Assembly (NCBI GenBank): GCA_015680905.1
Contig: CM027383.1
Coordinates: forward strand, 93,756,001-93,820,000
DNA: 64,000 nucleotides
Origin: Coptis chinensis
Lineage: Eukaryota; Streptophyta; Magnoliopsida; Ranunculales; Ranunculaceae
Direction of reading: 5' to 3'
A program made the position numbers and the translations under genes. This document shows, one piece after another, positions 37,495 through 48,764 of this stretch; positions within the stretch are counted from its first letter, which is position 1; each line of letters opens with the position of its first letter. Under the pieces are notes generated by a model. The model searched no databases. It was given only the letters and a program-made list of their open reading frames with translations, and was not told the origin of the DNA.

Positions 37495-39900
37495 GAAGAA
37501 TTTGATCTTCCTCCTTGTCGGAAAGGCACCACTTTGCATAAGCTTAACATAGCTTGGAAACAAAGAAAATCCGGCCTTCGTTGCAAGTGGTATGACAAGT
37601 TTCCTACAGATGTTGAACGAAAGAGAAATGTACCACCACTTGTTAAAAAGGAAGATTGGGAACAATTTGTTGACATGTGCTCCACGGAAGTAGAACAGGC
37701 TAAGCGAGAAAATGGAAAGTTTTCTAGGATGAAGATGAAAAACAAGCATACAACTGGTAGAAAGGGCTCGGCTTGTGTGATTGGGGAGTTGGTAATTTAT
37801 ATCTCAGCTGATATAGTCTTATTTTAGTTTAAAGTTTTGTTTTGTGTTTAAAGGTCGGATTCCTTTCTGTAGAAAAAGAACAGTCCTACAGGTACAGTTA
37901 CTTGGACGGAAGGATTTTTGGGCACCTACAGAACAAAGGATGGCGGTTTCCTTCCTGATTCTCTGGAAACTATGGTAAGAACTATTTTCCTTGTTATATG
38001 TCTTGTTTATTGTTAAACTAATAAATAATTAGGATATGTACTTGAATATAAATTCTTTCATATGAGGAAATCAAGCGACTTACTAGTGTCAACCCAGATC
38101 TGGTGGAAAAAGATTTAGATAATGATCCAGTTGCTTTGGTGTGTATTGATTACCATTATCTCGTTATATTTTCCTTCGTAAAAAATATTTTATGAAGTGC
38201 AATTTTTTAATGCTTGATTTAGGTTTGTGGCCGTGATGGGAGGGGGCGTACTCGAGGCCTAGGCACTGGAGTGTCAAAAACTTCGTACCATGCATCGAAG
38301 CCTTACAAAGAGATCGCTCAAAGAGAGAAAAAAGCTCATGAGACAACTAATGCAAACTATGTGACCATCATAGAACGACTTGATGAAGAGTCTAGTGCTC
38401 GAAAGAAACTTGAGGAAGAAGTAGCAACAATGCAGCAGGAATCTTCTACTAGGGGCAGTTCATCTCAGGTAAATTATATATTATTTGTACTGCTAGCTTA
38501 ATTTTGTCATAATTGCTTAACAAAAGTGGACATTGGATATAGCTATCTGATAAACTAGCTTGTATTGTATGTGTATAGTCTTAAATATAGATATTATGTG
38601 ATATGAGGCTGCTAGGATTGGGAATGAATACAAAGGCATGTGACTACTTTAGTAGGTCATTTGAAACAAGGCATAGTTTCTCTGGTATGTGTAGATGGGT
38701 TGGGCAATAGATATGGAGTTAGTTTCTAACCAAATGTTTAGCCAGTTCTTAGCTTGTGACTATGCCCAGACCTAGAGTCCAAAGATTTAAGATAGTTTTC
38801 TATGAAAAAAGGAGAACCATCGTTTTCCAAAAAAGGATAACCATTGATCGTTGATTATTGTTGTCGAGTGGGATCCAAGTGACTTGTTTGATGGTAGTGG
38901 CTGGTTTGGGTCTGCATTCAATACCAAGCTGATGAAGAATGACAAGATCATGAATTAAATTGTTCTTGGTACCTTGACTTTGATCTGCATATAGCCAAGA
39001 ACTAAATGTGCTCGATCTCCTTCATTATCTAACAATAACTTACATAAGCAGTTTTATTGCATAACTAGTCATAAATTTGATATTAAAAAACTAGAACCAG
39101 TCAAAGTAGCAACTTTAGTAAATAGGTTAGAAGGTAGATTTATAGAACTACTAAGTAAGGTTGGTAAAAACTAAGGCATTGGAAGAAAATTAAATATTTT
39201 TTGCTCTTGTGTATACTCCTCTTGCTCTTGTGCATACGTGCATCTCCGTTGCTGCACCTAGCTAGCTGCACTCTCTTTTTTCTTTTTCTTTGGACTTCAG
39301 GGATTTATTTTGTGGCCTGAAAAATAGAAAAGGGGAAAGTAGGGTTTATTTTGTGGGCTTTATTAGTTTGGTACTCAAGTGATTTGGCACTTGTCAATCC
39401 TTCGTTTATGGGTGTATTTGAAATATGTAGGGTTAGATGGTTTTGTTGAAGTTGTTCTGGTAACGTGGAGATGTATGTATGTAAGTTGCATTGTATAAAT
39501 CGTGTATTAGGGTTTCTGGGATGTTTGTATATTTTATAGTTTTTTTCTTATTCGAGGATTGGTTACTTGACTTAACTGGCATTGGTCGAGATGGTTAAGT
39601 AGCCGGTTCTACGAATCAATATATCTTTTAGTAGTTGAATTTATGACTGAGGTATGAGGTTTTATATTTGGTTTGAATGTATTCTTATTAAATTTTCAAG
39701 TTATGACAGGTTTTATATTTATGAAATATTAAAAATACAGAGGGGACTCTGCCGAAATTTTTCTAGGAAAGTCACGTATATTAGGTATGTAGTTGCTTGA
39801 GATTTGGGGCGTTACAGAGGTGGTGTCATGACTCATGACATGATTATGTTGTTTTATGTGACATGTTGTAAGATTGTTATTTGTCTTAGTTGTTCTTGCT

Positions 39901-39936
<36 letters not shown>

Positions 39937-40388
39937 TATGTTTTTGATTGTGTGGGGATGTGACCACGTGCCATTTGGATTAAGTTAGGAATTAATAATA
40001 ATATATCTTACAAGTTTTTACGCATAAAATACTTTGCGGTGTGTGTATCACTGTATTGAATATTGATTGTATATTTGTCCTTAGAGAGTTATTGTGTTAT
40101 CTTAATGTATGCAGCAACCAATGCGACGTCCACCAGTTCATGAAGAGTCACATGTAGACCTTCCTCCATCCGCTAGTTGTCTATCTAGTGAGAAGTTTTG
40201 TAACAAAAAGGGTGGGAGCACTTGGACAAGTCTGTACCGATATGGCATCATCTGCAGCTTCCTATAACATCCGCATTAATGAGATACTTGACTACGATAG
40301 TCCGCTTTATGATGGAGATGGAATGCTAGGAGATGTCGAACCTGGTGATATCATCAGTTGGTCAAGGTTGTATGTACTTATTCCTTGA
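37495..40388 (+). CDS. CACTA accessory protein gene (plant Ptta/En/Spm transposase_24-like)
   Basis: Exons recognised: 37495-37791, 37873-37974, 38067-38138, 38223-38468, and a last exon from about 40115. All internal exons are phase 0 with good GT-AG ends. The first listed exon starts after an acceptor, so an upstream exon with the ATG is missing from this model. Protein features are GLRCKWYDKFPTDVERK, EDWEQFVDMCSTEVEQAKREN, FLGTYRTKDGGFLPD, VCGRDGRGRTRGLGTGVS, and a coiled-coil-like ERLDEESSARKKLEEEVATMQQE near the end. This matches the plant En/Spm accessory domain that accompanies CACTA elements and in the best studied systems binds element ends. The last exon appears shifted by one frame between 40115 and 40188 before continuing to a stop at 40388, so the C-terminus is uncertain or broken. 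Confidence 0.7.
39901..39937. repeat. (TTTC)n microsatellite
   Basis: About nine uninterrupted TTTC units within the last intron of the CACTA gene. Confidence 0.95.
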
Positions 40389-40751
40389 TTAAGCCCCTTG
40401 AAGCTCCTACCATAGAAGTGAGTTTATTTGGTGCTTTTTTGTTACTTTTGAGACGTCAAATACATAGGATAACTATGGTCTTGTAAAGGAAGTATAGATG
40501 TGGTGATATGGAACTTATGTACGTAAGGCTGTCACTTTAGAGATTAAACAGCTACTAGCTAGATCTCTATTTTTTTGCTATCAAGCTTTTGTAAATTTCA
40601 ACTTATGTATATATAGAAGTTTTTGGGAAAATGAATATGTTGTGAAGTTGTTTTATATGTGATTTTCTGCCGCAGGTATACCTATCAAGTTTGTTCAGAA
40701 TTTTTTTGAAAAACAAATTTTTAATTTAAAATATATATATATATATATATA

Positions 40752-41065
40752 ATGACGGCCACTAACAGTTGTTTCCTAAGTTTTAAATATCTTTTCCTAC
40801 AACAACGGCCACTAACTGTCGAAGATATATCTAAAACCACGGTCCTCAGCAGTTGTATAGATTAATATTAACTACGGCCCACAGCCGTGGTTTATTAACT
40901 ACAGTCAATAGCCGTGGTTATGTTTAAATAATACTACGGTTAGTAGCCATTGTATTTCAAAACGACTTCGATTTTACGGACGGCCTGTGCTATGGCCAAT
41001 GACCGTTGTTTTAGGAACAATACAACGGCCAATAGCCATCCCTATATTGTTATTTTGACGTAGTG
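40752..41065. repeat. CACTA right subterminal repeat array
   Basis: About ten copies, in both orientations, of a short unit approximating ACGGCCAATAGCCGTTG, many of which are themselves imperfect palindromes. Such subterminal arrays bind the element's accessory protein in known En/Spm systems. An (AT)n run at 40731-40751 precedes it. Confidence 0.85.
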
Positions 41066-41068
41066 TCA

Positions 41069-41540
41069 TCATTCCATTCCCATCATTTTAAGGCATCCTT
41101 TCTTGGCAACCGCCAATGCCCAAATCAATTGTCAGGATGGCTCAATGACTCTTTCTTTTGAAAATCTTTTTGTGGAAGTTAACATGTTTAGACAAAAGCA
41201 GGGACAACTAGGTTTGCCTGTAGAAGGAGAAGTGAAGTCCATTGAGAGTTTTGTATCTCACATTAATATGGCCGACGCTTTCGTCCCCACACTAGTAGAT
41301 ACCCCTCTTATGGAAAAAGACAAAGATCACAATTTTGACTCCCTAGACGTAGATGAAATTGAGGGAGATTTCCTTCGACTCTTTTGCAACCTTTCTTCGC
41401 CATCTCACGAGTCCCCTCTTATTGACATCCATTCATCCCTCGACGCCATGACGGGAGAAGAATTTTTCAACCTCTATCTCATTGATTCTTCTGACTCACA
41501 TATTGATGAATGTCTTGCATATCTCAAGGCTAGCTTCTGA
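41069..41540 (+). pseudogene. Athila-like post-protease segment
   Basis: Directly after the CACTA insertion the frame reads SIPIILRHPFLATANAQINCQDGSM, the conserved end of the Athila protease region (normally ILGRPFLATANA). It continues as an acidic stretch (DSLDVDEIEGDFLRLF) to a TGA at 41540. Intact relatives enter RT soon after. Here there is no RT motif. A further open stretch to 41982 is rich in Pro and His, and I do not recognise it. Confidence 0.8.
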
Positions 41541-41982
41541 TGATCTAGAATTGAGAACACTAGTTGAGCATCATTCACCCACCTTACATCCTCATGTCAC
41601 TCATTCACCTTCCATCACCAATATTCCCCATTTTCCACCTTTTCAAAGAAATCTTGAGTTTGCACTTGACCTTCTTGCTTCTCCTATGCTTCATGATTTT
41701 TTAAACCCACTTGATGCCTTCATTTTCAGATTTAAGATAGTTCATACTTACACCATGAATGAGTTTTGTGCTAAACCCACATTCTCATTTTTTCCATTCC
41801 ATCCTTTTAAAACTTATCCATATCCCACGTATTTTCCACAACCATCCATTTTCTCACGATCATTCACTTGGACACCCTTTCGTTCAAAAAAAAGAAGAAG
41901 GTGCATGCTCGATTACATTCTAGGTCTATCAAGCTTCGCTCTCATTCCACTAAGTTACGTCGTACAACATCTTGGTGCTTGA

Positions 41983-44583
41983 TTCTGTTTGGGGGGTGTT
42001 TTCTGTGATAGTTGTTTATGGAAAGACCCCCAACTTTTTTGGTTTTTGATATATGGTAAGTGACGCGTATATATGTATTAGTAAGTCTCGGGAATCTGAC
42101 TTTAAAATACCTAAGTTTTTGTAAGATACCACCTTTCTGGAGTATAGGCCACAAAAAAATTTCAAACTTAAAAAAAAAATTCAAATTTTGTTTGGGGGTG
42201 GCGTATTTTGGTATTTTATTTCAAATCTTTTTGCCACCCTTTGCCTGTCATGTTTACTCTAGTAGAGTCCATATTAGTTAGTACGTAACAATTTAATTGT
42301 GTTTCATGTTATCATATCTTCTTTATAATATTTCTGTTATAGATACTGCCAATTTTTGCCTCGTTTCTATGGTAAATTCTTTTCATTATCTCTTTACACT
42401 TTGAGGACAAAGCATTTGATTGTTTGGGGGTAGGATAGAAACATTTGCAAAAATTAGGCACTTTTAGGATGTAAATTACGTACTTTTCTTTATAAAATGT
42501 TAAAAATTATAAAAATTAGTTAGTTACATAATTTAATTGTGTTATTAAATTATTTTATGAACCCCCTTCTCCCAAATTATTTGGGGGTGGTATATTTAAT
42601 TTTAGCACATTGTATGTTCACGTATTAAAATTGCATGTATAAATATCGAAATATATAATCCATAGGCCTTGATTTTATTGGGATGCATAATGTAATTAGG
42701 TACCTTAATTTCATGAAATTCACTATTTCGACGAAATTTCGGAAGCTAATCCGATAGGAGCCAAGATAGGCGCATGCTTGATTTGTGAACGTATGGTATT
42801 ATTTTATTTTCGTTAGAGTCTGCTTATGTCCCAAACACTATTTATTATTTCATGTTATCCCCATAATGGGAGGAACTCATATAGGAGTTGTGTATGTTTT
42901 TATTTCTTTATATTAATTAGTATAGATTAACCTTCTTTTTCAGGTGCTCCCATTTACAAGCACGTTTCTATGGTACTCTCTATCCTTTATTTTCATTCCA
43001 TACTTTGGGGACAAATCATGATTCTGTTTGGGAGTGGTATAGAAACACGTTGTAAAAGTTTAAGCACATATTAGGTTGTATATTAGGTATTATTTATCTT
43101 ATAAAAATTTTAAAAAATATATATATCAAAAATATAGTTTATGTTATGCACTTAGTGATAATGGTATTGTTCCCTTCTCCATGATTATATTAGTCTAGAA
43201 ATCTTACGTAGTACTTGAATTAGGATTTAATTTTTGAAACTTAGATTAATTTATAAGTAATAGTCATTGCATCTTTTCATGAACATCTTGCATGAGCATT
43301 TATGATTGTACTTGGCAATATTTTTCTGAGACTTAGAATAGAGTAGTTAATACATATCCTATGAGCATCTGGCCAAAAAGCCCATATGGATTAATATATG
43401 AGTGATGACACAAGGGCGAAGTCAATTCTGAGTAGAGAAATCACACATCCACTTGCTTGATCACCATACCATATCCTAAGCGAGAATTCAGGCCCTCTTT
43501 AGATCGATATAGCCAAAAATTCACACCTATATGAAATTTATTATCCGCTAGTCACCCCACTGAGCCTTTCATTAGCCTTTCCACAAACCACAAATCCTTT
43601 ACCCAATAAAACAAAATTAAAAATAAAATCATCCTACCTATCTGGATAAGTCTGAGAAATAGGATGAGTGAAGAAAAGAGAAGAGAAAAACCTATGTAAA
43701 CAAAAATTAGTTAGTTGCTTCAGAAAAGAAAAATAAAATAAAGTTTCCATCCAAAAAAAATAAAATAAAAACTCCAAAAAAAATATAATAAAATGAGTCA
43801 AAAAGCCAAAATAAAAATGCTAAGGATGGAAACAAAGTGTAGAAGCAAAATAAGAACGAGGTTTTCTCTAGTTACATAATATAAAGATCCTATTTTCTCA
43901 GATTTGTCTTTTTGAATATCCATTTCTTTCATTCTTTAACCAACACCTACGCCCCATATCACCTAATAAAGACTTCTAGCTCAATTAGGAATAGGTTGGT
44001 GTGATAGTAAGTGGTAGATGTGTTTGATCGACCTCGGCTTTCTTGGATTGTCATTGAGATTGTGAGAAAACGTGTACCCACTGCACACTAGAGTTAGCAA
44101 ATTTGAGTGGAAAAATCAGAGTGTTATGTGTCTTGATACATTCCTTGTGAGAACCTACTTAGGCACGCTACCCAAAAGTTTCAGAAAAAGACATGCCACT
44201 GCATTTCATAGCATAGTTCATTGTATAGTTGTTTATCTTAAGATGATTTGATTATTATGCATGCATTAATTTAGGAGTTAAATTGATGATCCTTGTTTAA
44301 ATGCTAGTTAGATGTATAGATATCTGAGATAAATTAGGGGACAATTACTTTTATTTCTTAGTTGTTGTAATATAAATAAAGTTTTGTTAGTACCTTCTCT
44401 AGAAAACTCTCACGAGGCTATAACTCATCTATTAGGGAAATCTTAGTGGTTTAAGGCTTTATTGCATATGGTCAATGTAGTCGCATTCAGCGAAATGAGA
44501 GTAGTTAAGAATATATTTTTGGCTACTTATTTTAATTTCACATATTTGCTTGAGGACAAGCAAAATGCTGTTTGGGGGTTGTT
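41983..44583. repeat. Athila-like 3' noncoding region with repeated polypurine modules
   Basis: The module TTGAGGACAA ... TGTTTGGGGGT.GTATAGAAAC appears near 42408 and, with changes, near 43007. It recurs near 44553, next to the LTR. The first two lie in a duplicated segment of about 180 bp (42350-42540 and 42945-43130, both with GTTTCTATGGTA upstream and AAAATTTTAAAAAT-like sequence downstream). Additional TTTGGGGG words occur at about 41990, 42190 and 42580. No coding potential was recognised. Confidence 0.7.
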
Positions 44584-46044
44584 TGATAAGATCCCAAAAA
44601 TGTAGTTTCAACCCCTTAATAGTATTATATTTATGCCAATTATGTTTATAATAAATAAGAATTAGTAATGTTTTCGTGTTTTTGTGTATTTTAGGTCTTG
44701 GAATCAATTATGTGAAGAAATACGTCACTTTTGCTAGAGAAAGGAGTCAAATTGCTTGCTAGAGAAATTATATAATTAAAACCTAAGTTTCAAGGAGAAA
44801 AAACCTTTTTAAAGCCTAGACAAAGCTGAAAAGTCAAAGTTAACGCGGGTAGAAAAAGAGCATAAAAGTCAATAGAACTTTCACAAACCATATCTTTTGA
44901 TTCATATCTCAGAATTGGGTTTATTATATGTCAAAACGACCGGCTCGGAAAGAGTTTTCTAATGGTTCAAGATTTAACCCAATCAGAGTAGTAAAACTAG
45001 ATGAAAAGGATATTACAGTAAATTTCTATAGAGAAACCCTTTTTGGACTTAAGTAATTAGGTTTTAGGCTTGATTTAGTGGCCTAAAATATAGATCCAAA
45101 ACTCATACACGAAATTGTAAACCTAATCCTCTCATATATAAAGAGGGTTAAAGCTAAGCAAAACTTGGCTACTCCCCTCTTTAGTTTAGGTGTAAATTAG
45201 GGTTCTCTCTCTCCTTCCTATTAGTTAGAATAATTTAGCTCTCTCTCTCTCCCTTTCTTTAGTTTAATATAGTTTAAGTAATTAAGGTTTATAATTGTAG
45301 CCTCCATAAAACCTCCATTAAAATACCTTTAAGTTATTATTATTATTCAATTCAATTGCTTCTTTTTCTATTATGTCTTCTTTTCATTATTTTGTTCATG
45401 ATAGTCCCATGAATCAAAGCTAAACTCCCATTAGATGGAGTTTGAATGAAGCTTTGAGAGGTCTTGATTTGTTAGTATAGATTTGTTATTTAGGGTTTCA
45501 AGTTTAGGTTTTTCTTGACTTAGAAATAAGAAGAGTTTAACCTAAACTAGAGAATAATGAGTTTGTCATGAGAATGGGAACAAGCTTTCTCTCATACTAA
45601 TTAGTTTATGACTAGAGATAGTATAAAGTAATTAAGGATCATTAAAGATCTAGTCTTTATATTTTAACCTTGTGTGAGAATATCTAGACTAGGGTTTTCT
45701 ATACAAATCTATGCTAGCATGTTAAGAAATTAAAAAGTGGATTTCAATCTCTCTCTATTCTTCTTCATATTTTATTCAAGTCATATTTAATTGCTTTAAT
45801 TAAATTAGTATAAGTTAAATTAACATATTTAGTTTCGTAGTATAAATTCACATCCATAAATATTGCTCTCACCATTGTTTTCTTGTGTTTGATTAGTTGA
45901 ATTCGTTTAAGTCTAGAGAGTTAAGAGTGGAACGATTCCGTACTCTATATATTGCATGAAGATACATGTGAGAGTAGAAAATAAATAATTGATAACGTAG
46001 GAATAAGTTAGAGAAATCTAGTATTGTGTTTTTATGTTTTATCA
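44584..46044 (+). repeat. Athila-like 3' LTR
   Basis: 1,461 bp, TGATAAGATCCC...TTTTATCA. It is colinear with the 5' LTR, with TATATAAAG at 45135-45143, and is preceded by the TTGAGGACAAGCAAAATG ... TTTGGGGG polypurine module. Confidence 0.93.
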
Positions 46045-46769
46045 GTAAGCTATATAAAACACTTTGAGCTAGAATCTGCCTCACCCCTTTAGAAAGTAAT
46101 CTCATCTTCCAACCCCCTAATCTCCTCTATACCGTTTCTATAAGCTGGGTCCCAAACTTTTTTGTTCTTGAAGGTAGCACCAAGTGGCAAGCCTAAATAC
46201 CTACATGGTAGTTTACCCACTTCACAGCCCATATAGTTCTCGCAAGGTCCTTTATATTCTCCACCCTGCCAACCGGATTGATAGAAGTCTTGGCCATATT
46301 TGCTTTAAGCCTAGCTACAACTTGAAAAATTAAGAGAATGGCTTTGATCACAAGAAGTTGTGGCACCGATGGTTCAAGAAAGAATAAAGTGTCATCAGCG
46401 AACTGAAGTATAGCCACTTCAGCCCCATTTGATGCTTATCTAAACCATTTTATGTATTCTAAGTATAGCCACCAGTGTACCTTAGTTACTAATTACTAGT
46501 AATTGCATGCCTATGTGCCTTCTGAGAACATCATAAGGGCAGACAGTTAACTATTGTACAAGTTACTAGCAAACTTTAGACTTTAAAGTAGCTTGTACAA
46601 AATCTCTCACAACTGAAGTACGTTGCAAAAAATACCTATGTGTTTCAAAAATAACGATGTTTAGATAATGAGATTGAAGAAACTCACTCTCCAAGTCGAT
46701 CTCCATCTTCTTTTCTCTTTATATTTCTATAATTAATTACCATGCCGGTGAAAATATAATATATCTGTG

Positions 46770-47003
46770 ACCAGTGGCCAGGGGCGGAACCATAAACTTA
46801 AGTCAAGGGGCTGCTAAGATGAATTGAATTTAAGACTATATACTATGTTTAGCAAAAAAAAACCTATATACTATGTGAAATCCATATAGCATCTTAACTG
46901 ATTAAATAGTATACATAGATTTTTATTTATTTTTTCATTTTCTAGATAATTAGGGGGGATATAGCCCCTGTTAGCCCTATTGTAGGTCCGCCCCTATCAC
47001 TGG
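46770..47003. mobile_element. Candidate MITE with GGGGCGGA inverted ends
   Basis: ACCAGTGGCCAGGGGCGGAACC at the left pairs with the reverse complement of GGTCCGCCCCTATCACTGGT at the right, about 20 bp with few mismatches, around a 190-bp AT-rich core. A related GGTGGAGCCAGGAATTTACTCAAG phrase follows directly, as if a second copy were fused. No clean target duplication was found, so the class is uncertain. Confidence 0.4.
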
Positions 47004-47564
47004 TGGAGCCAGGAATTTACTCAAGGGGGGCCCTAGCTAGCGCAAAGTGACCAGTGACGACAGGTTAACAAATTAATAGAAAAACAACCATAACAAAATA
47101 CAAAATCAACATATTAGCATATATTGTAGCATATTTGTATATATTATTGTTTACATTAGTAGGATTTATGCTAGTTTTAAGTAATGTAATTTTAAGTAGA
47201 TAAGTAGGATGATCAATGGAGATGCGCGCTCATGATCTTGCTCAAGTTTAAGGAGTTAGATGTGGGTAGTCTCCTGGAGATTCTGGCCTAGTGCCTATTA
47301 TTTCAATTTAAGTTCGTAAAAGAAGTGATTTATCGAAAAAATAAATAATAAACTAATTAGAAAATATTACCCTATTAACAAAAATAAGTATAGATTGTGT
47401 GTAAATAATCTGCCTAAGTGGACCTCTTTTTTAACATATGTTTGTCCCTAGTCACAAAGTGTGGGTTGTGAGCCTAAATGAATATACCGTACCACTAGCT
47501 GCATGTGATTTTTCTTAACTCTTCTAGTGATGAACGCAAAAAAAATAAAATAAAATAAGAGATT

Positions 47565-47830
47565 GCAAAAGGTTATATATGGATAGTAACGTAATGACAG
47601 CCGGCTCTAACAAGTTTGTATTTAAGAGAATATGATTTGTCATTCAGAAAAGACTTGCAACGGCGCAACTTGTTAAAAAAGTTATTTAACAAAATACAAC
47701 CCAGCTGCATGCTTGCTTTTATTACAACCCAGTGGCGCAACTTGTTGCACGCTTGTTTTTATTATTTAATTTGTAAAACTTGTTATCAATAAAATTTTCA
47801 CTTGTTCACCAAAAATAAATAAATAAATAA
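47565..47830 (+). pseudogene. Truncated 3' end of the REL-type retroelement family
   Basis: This is homologous to the last 150 bp of the coding region and the tail at 60833-60990. It encodes a decayed MDSNVMTAGSNKFVFK and AQLV, followed by TTATCAATAAAATTTTCACTT and an (AATA)n tail. A 5'-truncated, tailed copy is what target-primed retrotransposition leaves, so this supports mobility of the family. An internal duplication around ACAACCCAG/GCAACTTGTT is present. Confidence 0.75.
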
Positions 47831-48764
47831 ACTCGTCGATCTAGACAAGAAAAACTTCGGTCTATAGCGCTTAGTGTCGAACTCGCTCCTAAGCGGCTTC
47901 ACCCACAAATTTTTTTTGTAGAATCACCACACAACCATCTTGACCTAACCATGGCTACTTGAATTAGAAGAAAAAAAAATCTAAAATACAATTTCCTTCA
48001 TTATCTAAGTATCTAACTTACAATAACAACTCTAACCTTTTTGCCACACTTTTCTCTTGCCAATAATCCAGTTTGATATCCATTAAGTAAAAATTATTAC
48101 CAATTTTTAATTACTACAATTTATTATCCTATATTATATATAATATAATTGACAATTATTGAATATTAAATATTTGTTTGTTTAATTAATCACTTTTTTT
48201 ACTCATTAACCCTTTCCTCTTATAGGGAATCTCATCTCAAGCTTTCTTCTGGATTCACCATACAATCGCCACCTCAAACTCAGCTATTACTTAAACTCAA
48301 AGCAATAATTGTTGATCTTCTTCCTATCAAGCAACTGGTTTTAACATATTATATCTAGTTTACATTGAAAATCCAAGGGGAAAAATCACCAACCATCCCA
48401 ACCCAAAACTCAGATTTCATATTTCATCTCCCAATTTTCACAAAGGTCTCATCTCCCACATATCTCTCGAGAAATAATACAACCCAGATTCGAATTTTCA
48501 AATGAAATTAATTAAAAGAATCAACAAAAATAAAAGAGACCAAAAGGCCCTTTGTCAATTGAATCCAAAAGAGAGAGATAACAACAGATCTACTCATCAA
48601 ATTTAATTGCGAAGCACGGATAATACCTCTTTGTGATATAGTTGATGGCAATTTATGGAAGTGGTTTTAATGGTGATTGTAAGACCATTTTATTAGATTT
48701 TTTTTCCAGTTCAAAGATTGTAAGACCACTGTAATTATATAGTTTTTTTTTTTTTTTTTTTTTT

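Larger units (their letters stand above)
34686..41065 (+). mobile_element. CACTA (En/Spm-type) DNA transposon, 6.4 kb
   Basis: The left terminus CACTATGTCAAAAT (34686) and right terminus, read on -, CACTACGTCAAAAT (41065) agree except at one base. Both continue into an AATATAGG-like stretch. The 3-bp target duplications are TCA (34683-34685 and 41066-41068). The host protease sequence reads through when the element is removed. The right subterminal region is full of ACGGCC/GGCCGT-type repeats. It encodes a spliced accessory protein gene. No TNP2/TNPD-like DDE transposase was recognised, so this copy is probably non-autonomous. Confidence 0.92.
29724..46044 (+). mobile_element. Athila-like Ty3/gypsy element, non-autonomous, carrying a nested CACTA transposon
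   Basis: Direct LTRs of 1,447 and 1,461 bp begin TGATAAGA and end TATCA. The 5-bp target duplications GTAAG (29719-29723 and 46045-46049) are perfect. Internal order on +: long leader, gag, protease, then (after the CACTA element) a short open segment and a long 3' noncoding region with a TTTGGGGG-type polypurine tract (44571-44581). No RT, RNase H or integrase motif was found in any frame, so the element must have depended on another for movement. Its net size without the CACTA is about 9.9 kb. Athila affinity rests on gag and protease wording and on long LTRs. Confidence 0.93.
28319..46470 (-). mobile_element. 5'-truncated L1-type LINE 2, split by an LTR retrotransposon
   Basis: The - strand L1 fragment has its tail as T-run 28320-28328 and target duplications ACCAGTGTAC (28309-28318 and 46471-46480). 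Its two parts, 28319-29723 and 46050-46470, total about 1.8 kb once the nested element is removed. The right part has the RT catalytic FADD (LQFADDTLFFLEPS, about 46410). The RT continues across the cut: GWKMRLLSKGVRQILAQSVLYS (46030-46110 on -) joins LPVYFMSLLTIPKGVAKVIERL (29640-29720). Then come zf-RVT (CVVCNLLEENITHLFLHCPF, about 28805-28870) and a C-terminal segment to 28470. Internal frameshifts occur at about 29290 and 28790. Confidence 0.92.

Noticed and set aside
39575..39615. GGTCGAGATGGTTAAGTAGCCGGTTCTACGAATC, resembling tRNA A and B boxes
   Set aside because: No acceptor stem or cloverleaf pairing could be drawn around it. Similarity is limited to the TTCTACGAATC-like word.
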